Assembly: GCA_965242915.1 (NCBI GenBank)
Contig: CBDETN010000024.1
Span: 62,001-126,000, forward strand
From: CAJXII01 sp965242915
GTDB lineage: Bacteria > Campylobacterota > Campylobacteria > Campylobacterales > Arcobacteraceae
Reading direction: 5' to 3'
DNA length: 64,000 bases
The position numbers were made by a program, and so were the translations under genes. The notes under the pieces are model-generated. The model ran no database searches and was not told where the DNA came from. It saw nothing but the letters and a program-made list of their open reading frames with translations. This document shows positions 8,060-16,300 of this stretch, in pieces; the stretch's first letter is position 1, and each line of letters starts with the position of its first letter.

Positions 8060-9454
8060 ATGAGTTATATAGAAAAAGAAGCAAATAAAAATCAAGGTGT
8101 AGTAGATACAATCAAAGAGGAGATAAATAAATCATTACCAAATAGTACAGTAGATAGTGTAAATGTAGGAAATTTATTAGGATCAGTATCAAGTGCATTT
8201 GCAAATTTAGCAAATATGACATCTCAAACTAAAGCTATCTCAATCGCTGTAACAACTGTAAATGGTGCAATATTAAACTATGGTGTAAATATAGCAAAAG
8301 ATGGAGAACATAATCTAAAAGCTACTTTTACAGGAGCATCTGGAGCTGTAGTTTCTGTAGGGGTTGCTGAAGGATTAGGGGCATTAACTGGTGCAATATT
8401 AAGAACTGTAGCTGTAAGTGCTATAGTAGCATCTGGTGCACCCGTTGCTGTTACAGTATTAGCAGGTACTGCAGTAGTGGGAGCTTCTTATTTAGCAGGA
8501 AACTATGCTTCACACTATGCAGGTAAATTGTATGATATGTTTTTTGGGGAAACTTTGGAAGTTAATTTTAAAGGTGAAAGTAACAATACAATTAAAACCA
8601 CAGAAAATGCCCAAGAGATTTTAAACAACCAAGATATCCAAAACATGATAAAAGATAAAAAGAATGTAACTATCGAAGATAATTCAGGAGAAATCTATAC
8701 TATCGAAAACGGCAACACAGTATGGGATATAGCACAAAAAAACAATACAACAGTAGACAAACTAATAGAACTAAACCCATGGTTAGCAGACAACATGAGT
8801 GATGATAAAAGCTGGATACTTATCAAGCCAGGACAAACTATAGAGTTACCACAATCAGATGAACAAAGAAGTATAGATTCAGGTTTGGAATACAACTCCC
8901 AACAAGCCCAGCAAATAATAATAAGAAGATATGATCCGCTAGCCCTAGACCTAAACCACAACGGAAAAATAGACACAATAAATGCAAACAGTTCAAATAC
9001 ATTTTTTGATATGGATGGAGATGGTATGTCTGAGATAACTGGATGGATAGATAAAGAAGATGGACTGCTAGTATATGATAAAAATAACAATGGAAAAATA
9101 GATAATATAAACGAACTATTTGGAAATGAAAACAAAGATGGATATCGTGAGCTAAGAGAACTTATAAATTCAAATGGTTATAATGTAATAGATAAAAATG
9201 ATACAAAATTTAAAGACTTAAAAATATGGCAAGATTTAAATGGTGACGGTATCTCACAATCAAATGAATTAAAAACATTAGATGAGTTAAATATAACTTC
9301 AATAAATCTAAACAGTAAAAACACAAACATAGATGATAATGGAAACAATATATTTAAAACTTCAACATTTACACAAAACGGACAAGAATATTTAAGCGGT
9401 GATTTGGAGTTGCAAACTAGTAACTTATATGTAGACTATAAAAAAGCAGCATAA
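8060..9454 (+). CDS. Truncated SPM RTX toxin with glycine-rich hydrophobic and LysM N-terminus (cassette 4)
   Basis: The 464-aa protein has residues ~90-155 hydrophobic and rich in Gly/Ala (SGAVVSVGVAEGLGALTGA and onward), resembling membrane-inserting glycine-zipper effectors. Residues ~211-264 form a LysM-like peptidoglycan-binding domain (GNTVWDIAQKNNTTVDKLI through KPGQTIELP). The YNSQQAQQ linker and RRY-Asp292-Pro293 follow, then the Ca-loop domain. The gene leaves the conserved sequence right after EYLSGD and ends KKAA. It is the shortest of the conserved parts but keeps almost a whole self-processing module. No RTX repeats or secretion signal are present. A pore-forming role at the target envelope is inferred. 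Ribosome site ATAGGAG. Confidence 0.75.
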   Translation: MSYIEKEANKNQGVVDTIKEEINKSLPNSTVDSVNVGNLLGSVSSAFANLANMTSQTKAISIAVTTVNGAILNYGVNIAKDGEHNLKATFTGASGAVVSVGVAEGLGALTGAILRTVAVSAIVASGAPVAVTVLAGTAVVGASYLAGNYASHYAGKLYDMFFGETLEVNFKGESNNTIKTTENAQEILNNQDIQNMIKDKKNVTIEDNSGEIYTIENGNTVWDIAQKNNTTVDKLIELNPWLADNMSDDKSWILIKPGQTIELPQSDEQRSIDSGLEYNSQQAQQIIIRRYDPLALDLNHNGKIDTINANSSNTFFDMDGDGMSEITGWIDKEDGLLVYDKNNNGKIDNINELFGNENKDGYRELRELINSNGYNVIDKNDTKFKDLKIWQDLNGDGISQSNELKTLDELNITSINLNSKNTNIDDNGNNIFKTSTFTQNGQEYLSGDLELQTSNLYVDYKKAA

Positions 9455-9492
9455 ATTTGAAAATTTACAAAAACTGTGACGCTAACTGTGAC
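9443..9492 (+). repeat. Cassette boundary element, copy 3
   Basis: A 50-bp copy of the 2228-2277 element, supplying the final codons and stop of cassette 4 and two direct copies of AACTGTGAC (9472-9480, 9484-9492) followed by GCA. It is absent after cassettes 3 and 5. Confidence 0.6.
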
Positions 9493-9547
9493 GCAGATTA
9501 TATAAAATGAAGTAAGAGATTTAAAAAAAACAGAAAGGCAGTGTAAA

Positions 9548-10339
9548 ATGGGAGCTTTAATAATAATTGTACCAATAGTTATATACTATTATTTAATAAA
9601 ATGGTTATTTAATAAATACTATAAAGATACAAATAAGACAAAAAGAAAAATATATTTTATTTTACTTATAACTTTACCCTTTTGGGATCATATAGCAGGA
9701 TATGCTTATTATAAATATCTATGTTTTTCTAAAGGTGGTATTACAATATATAAAACTGTGACTGATTTGCAGGAGCAGAAGGATTATTGGTTTTATGAAG
9801 GATTGAATGTATTTGATAACTCATATAAAGATAAAGAGTTTAAGTACTTATCTAATAATAATTTAGTTAAAAGAGGAATATGTACTAATCTCTTAAAAGA
9901 TGGTAATGTTGGTGAACGAATTTGTGCAAAAGATGGTTTCAAAATAGTCTATCTGAACTACTGCAACAACAAATACAACAACCTGCCAACCACTCACAAG
10001 AACTATAAAAATTCTTGCACTAATGCAAATAAACTAATAAAGAAGTATGATTTAAAAAATGTTATTAAGGTGCCTAGGAGTCCATATATATATTCAACAC
10101 AGTGGAATAGAATATTACCTTTATGGTTAACTTTTGATATCAAACAAGTAAAAAATTATCAAACAAAAGAAATTTTAGGTGAAAATATTGAGATAACTTT
10201 TTGGGGAGGATGGTTTATAAATATATTTAATCCATTTGAGAATAGAGGAGAAAGATGTAATTACACAAGCAGTACTAATTTACAAGAGTTGATTATTCGT
10301 AATCCATATAAAAATAAAAAAATAACACAAGGAAAATAA
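9548..10339 (+). CDS. Putative membrane lipase-immunity protein (cassette 5)
   Basis: The 263-aa protein has two N-terminal membrane segments (residues ~2-22 and ~35-55), then a Cys-containing segment ending in an IYKTV motif and a soluble C-terminal domain. The C-terminal half repeats the partial gene at 1-582, including the CNNKYNNLPTTHKNYKNSC region and KVPRSPY. It lies 1 bp before the full-length lipase toxin, with AAGGAAAATAAAATG at the junction, so the two are translationally coupled. I infer an immunity or chaperone-like partner of the lipase domain, comparable to FrpD binding the N-terminus of FrpC. The pairing with lipases in two cassettes is the strongest evidence. Confidence 0.72.
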   Translation: MGALIIIVPIVIYYYLIKWLFNKYYKDTNKTKRKIYFILLITLPFWDHIAGYAYYKYLCFSKGGITIYKTVTDLQEQKDYWFYEGLNVFDNSYKDKEFKYLSNNNLVKRGICTNLLKDGNVGERICAKDGFKIVYLNYCNNKYNNLPTTHKNYKNSCTNANKLIKKYDLKNVIKVPRSPYIYSTQWNRILPLWLTFDIKQVKNYQTKEILGENIEITFWGGWFINIFNPFENRGERCNYTSSTNLQELIIRNPYKNKKITQGK

Positions 10340-10340
10340 A

Positions 10341-13300
10341 ATGTCAGAAATAAAAACAGCATTGGATAATGCGTTAAAAGCAAATGCGAGTTACGCAGAT
10401 TTAAAGTTAAATATGAATGATAATCCTAATGATTATATTACAGAACTTACAAAGAAAAATATTTTTGGTAAACAAGGTTTTACCCTGGACCAAGCCAAAG
10501 CCTTCGCAGGAGTAACAGAACAAAGAGATGAAAACAATCAAATAGTAAGAGATCCGAAAACAAAAGAGATACAGTATCAGTTTAAAACTAAAAAAGTCAC
10601 TCAGGAGGATGGAACTATAAAAGATGTACGAACCTCAGGCTACTCAATCCAAGCATCATCAAGTGATTACAATATAGGAAATCTTAGTGGATTTGATGCT
10701 GTACTTTTAAAAAACAATGAAACTGGAGAATTAACTCTTTCTTTTAGAGGCTCAGAGCTAACTAGTCCAATGGATATTCTTGCAGATATACAATTGGGTA
10801 AAGACGGTACTGCATATTTTCAAGAAATATCAATGAATAATTTTTATGATAAATTAATTGAAGAAGGAGTTATAACTTCATCAGATAAATTAACTGTTAC
10901 AGGTCATTCACTTGGTGGATTTTTGGCTCAAAAATTTACAATTGACCATCCTGATGTAGTTGACCATACATATACCTATAGTGCCCCAGGTATTGGTGGA
11001 CTTGCTTCTGAAATTTTACAATTATTAGGTGTTTTACCAGAAAATATACCCCATGACAAGATTACAAACATAACTACAGATGGATTTATTTCTTTATTTG
11101 AAGATTGGGGGATAAATATAGGTAGTAAAGATGTTGAAATCGGTGGTGGAAATAGTCACTCAATATCAACAATAGTATCAGTCCTGCAATCAGTATTAGA
11201 TGGTGGAATACTTACTTTTAATGACTTGCAAAAATATTTACAAAACAAAGGACATCTGACAACCCAAGACAGAACAAACCTAGCCCAAATGATAAATGCA
11301 GGTGGATTACCATGGAATTACAACTCCCAACAAGCCCAGCAAATAATAATAGACCCGCTAGCCCTAGACCTAAACCACAACGGAAAAATAGACACAATAA
11401 ATGCAAACAGTTCAAATACATTCTTTGATATGGATAACAATGGTATGTCTGAGATAACAGGATGGATAGATAAAGAAGATGGATTATTGGTTTATGATAA
11501 AAATAATAATGGAAAAATAGATAATATAAATGAACTATTTGGAAATAAAAACAAAGATGGATACCGTGAGCTAAGAGAACTTATAAATTCAAATGGTGAT
11601 AATGTAATAGATAAAAATGATACAAAATTTAAAGACTTAAAAATATGGCAAGATTTAAACGGTGACGGTATCTCACAATCAAATGAATTAAAAACATTAG
11701 ATGAGTTAAATATAACTTCAATAAACCTAAACAGTAAAAACACAAACATAGATGATAATGGAAACAATATATTTAAAACTTCAACATTTACACAAAACGG
11801 GCAAGAATATTTAAGCGGTGATGTAAACTTTGCAGTTGATAAAAGATTTACAGATTTTAGGGGTGATTATACTTTGAGTGTAGATGCTTTGTTTTTACCT
11901 TGGCTTCGTGGGTATGGAGATGTAAAAGATGCACATATAGCATATAGTATGGATGAAGAGTTTAAAGAGTTTACAAAAACATTGGTTGGTGATGACGAGA
12001 AAGCATACAATGAATTTGATACATATTTGAAGAAATGGAGTGGCTTAGATAAAGTACATAGTGCTAATGGTATCACAAGAGATACTTTAACAATGGATGA
12101 TAAAGTTTGGATAATGGAAACTTTAAGTGGTGAAGACTTTTTTAAATCTAGGATAGAAACAGCCTATTCAAATAATAGAAATAGTTCAAATAGGTATGAT
12201 TGTAACTATATAAATGAACAATACAAAAGTATGAAAATAAGAAACTATTCAATATTTGCTTCACAGTCATTTTATAAAGATGGTTTCAATGGAAGCTATT
12301 ACTCTGTCAATCAAGATAAGATGGTGGTATATGATAAAGAACTTCTAAATAATTCTATAGTTGAGTTTATCAATTCATCTAGTAATATAAAAGATGCTAT
12401 GGGATTTGTTTTTGCACTAGATAAACTCAAAAATGATTTAGATATAAATATAGCTGACCTTACAAACAATATAACAAATAATAAAGAGATGGTAGCCAAT
12501 GTCTTAAATGATACTGCCAACTTATCAGTATTTCAAAATAGTTTTCATGGTAGTTCGGGTGATGATATTGTGTTTGGGACTGATGGGGATGATATTTTGC
12601 ATGGAGAACATGGAAATGATATATTAAATGGCGGAACAGGAGATGACACTTTAAATGGAGGATATGGGAGTGATACATATATTTTTAACCTTGGAGATGG
12701 TAATGATACTATAAGTGAGGATGAAAGATATTGGGTCAACGATAACGATATAGATAAAATAATATTTGGAGAAGGGATAGACAAGGATGATATAACCTTG
12801 ACAAAACATAACAACGATATATTATTAACCATCAATGAAAATGATTCAATTGTTATTAAAAATTGGTTTAAAAGTTCACACTATCAAATAGAAAACTTTG
12901 AATTTGCAGATGGCACAATTTTAAGCAAAAGTGAATTTGAAGGAAGAGGTGTAGTAGTTGAAGGTACGAATGACAATGATAATCTATCTGGTTCAAATTC
13001 ATCTGATATTATTACTGGAAAAGATGGAGATGATACTATAAATGGAAATAGTGGAGATGATACTATAGATGGCGGAAATGGAAACGATACTATAGATGGC
13101 GGAAATGGAAATGATACTATAGATGGCGGAACAGGAGATGATACCATAAATGGCGGATATGGAAATGATACTATAACTGGCGGAACCGGAAATGATACCA
13201 TAAATGGAAACTATGGAGATGATAAGCTAGTTGGAAATAGTGGAAATGATACTTTAAATAGTGGGAGTGGAAATGATATATTAAATGGCGGAACAGGAGA

Positions 13301-16300
13301 TGACACTTTAAATGGAGGATATGGGAGTGATACATATATTTTTAACCTTGGAGATGGTAATGATACTATAAGTGAGGATGAAAGATATTGGGTCAACGAT
13401 AACGATATAGATAAAATAATATTTGGAGAAGGGATAGACAAGGATGATATAACCTTGACAAAACATAACAACGATATATTATTAACCATCAATGAAAATG
13501 ATTCAATTGTTATTAAAAATTGGTTTAAAAGCACACGTTATCAAATAGAAAACTTTGAATTTGCAGATGGCACAATTTTAAGTAAAAGTGAATTTGAAGG
13601 AAGAGGTGTAGTAGTTGAAGGTACGAATGACAATGATAATCTATCTGGTTCAAATTCATCTGATATTATTACTGGAAAGGATGGAGATGATACTATAAAT
13701 GGAAATAGTGGAGATGATACTATAGATGGCGGAAATGGAAACGATACTATAGATGGCGGAAATGGAAATGATACTATAGATGGCGGAACAGGAGATGATA
13801 CCATAAATGGCGGATATGGAAATGATACTATAACTGGCGGAACCGGAAATGATACCATAAATGGAAACTATGGAGATGATAAGCTAGTTGGAAATAGTGG
13901 AAATGATACTTTAAATAGTGGGAGTGGAAATGATATATTAAATGGCGGAACAGGAGATGACACTTTAAATGGAGGATATGGGAGTGATACATATATTTTT
14001 AACCTTGGAGATGGTAATGATACTATAAGTGAGGATGAAAGATATTGGGTCAACGATAACGATATAGATAAAATAATATTTGGAGAAGGGATAGACAAGG
14101 ATGATATAACCTTGACAAAACATAACAACGATATATTATTAACCATCAATGAAAATGATTCAATTGTTATTAAAAATTGGTTTAAAAGTTCACACTATCA
14201 AATAGAAAACTTTGAATTTGCAGATGGCACAATTTTAAGCAAAAGTGAATTTGAAGGAAGAGGTGTAGTAGTTGAAGGTACGAATGACAATGATAATCTA
14301 TCTGGTTCAAATTCATCTGATATTATTACTGGAAAAGATGGAGATGATACTATAAATGGAAATAGTGGAGATGATACTATAGATGGCGGAAATGGAAACG
14401 ATACTATAGATGGCGGAAATGGAAATGATACTATAGATGGCGGAACAGGAGATGATACCATAAATGGCGGATATGGAAATGATACTATAACTGGCGGAAC
14501 CGGAAATGATACCATAAATGGAAACTATGGAGATGATAAGCTAGTTGGAAATAGTGGAAATGATACTTTAAATAGTGGGAGTGGAAATGATATATTAAAT
14601 GGCGGAACAGGAGATGACACTTTAAATGGAGGATATGGGAGTGATACATATATTTTTAACCTTGGAGATGGTAATGATACTATAAGTGAGGATGAAAGAT
14701 ATTGGGTCAACGATAACGATATAGATAAAATAATATTTGGAGAAGGGATAGATAAAGATAACATAACCTTGACAAAACATAACAACGATATATTATTAAC
14801 CATCAATGAAAATGATTCAATTGTTATTAAAAATTGGTTTAAAAGTTCACACTATCAAATAGAAAACTTTGAATTTGCAGATGGCACAATTTTAAGTAAA
14901 AGTGAATTTGAAGGAAGAGGTGTAGTAGTTGAAGGTACGAATGACAATGATAATCTATCTGGTTCAAATTCATCTGATATTATTACTGGAAAAGATGGAG
15001 ATGATACTATAAATGGAAATAGTGGAGATGATACTATAGATGGCGGAAATGGAAACGATACTATAGATGGCGGAAATGGAAATGATACTATAGATGGCGG
15101 AACAGGAGATGATACCATAAATGGCGGATATGGAAATGATACTATAACTGGCGGAACCGGAAATGATACCATAAATGGAAACTATGGAGATGATAAGCTA
15201 GTTGGAAATAGTGGAAATGATACTTTAAATAGTGGGAGTGGAAATGATATATTAAATGGCGGAACAGGAGATGACACTTTAAATGGAGGATATGGGAGTG
15301 ATACATATATTTTTAACCTTGGAGATGGTAATGATACTATAAGTGAGGATGAAAGATATTGGGTCAACGATAACGATATAGATAAAATAATATTTGGAGA
15401 AGGGATAGATAAAGATAACATAACCTTGACAAAACATAACAACGATATATTATTAACCATCAATGAAAATGATTCAATTGTTATTAAAAATTGGTTTAAA
15501 AGTTCACACTATCAAATAGAAAACTTTGAATTTGCAGATGGCACAATTTTAAGCAAAAGTGAATTTGAAGGAAGAGGTGTAGTAGTTGAAGGTACGAATG
15601 ACAATGATAATCTATCTGGTTCAAATTCATCTGATATTATTACTGGAAAAGATGGAGATGATACTATAAATGGAAATAGTGGAGATGATACTATAGATGG
15701 CGGAAATGGAAACGATACTATAGATGGCGGAAATGGAAATGATACTATAGATGGCGGAACAGGAGATGATACCATAAATGGCGGATATGGAAATGATACT
15801 ATAACTGGCGGAACCGGAAATGATACCATAAATGGAAACTATGGAGATGATAAGCTAGTTGGAAATAGTGGAAATGATACTTTAAATAGTGGGAGTGGAA
15901 ATGATATATTAAATGGCGGAACAGGAGATGACACTTTAAATGGAGGATATGGGAGTGATACATATATTTTTAACCTTGGAGATGGTAATGATACTATAAG
16001 TGAGGATGAAAGATATTGGGTCAACGATAACGATATAGATAAAATAATATTTGGAGAAGGGATAGATAAAGATAACATAACCTTGACAAAACATAACAAC
16101 GATATATTATTAACCATCAATGAAAATGATTCAATTGTTATTAAAAATTGGTTTAAAAGTTCACACTATCAAATAGAAAACTTTGAATTTGCAGATGGCA
16201 CAATTTTAAGCAAAAGTGAATTTGAAGGAAGAGGTGTAGTAGTTGAAGGTACGAATGACAATGATAATCTATCTGGTTCAAATTCATCTGATATTATTAC

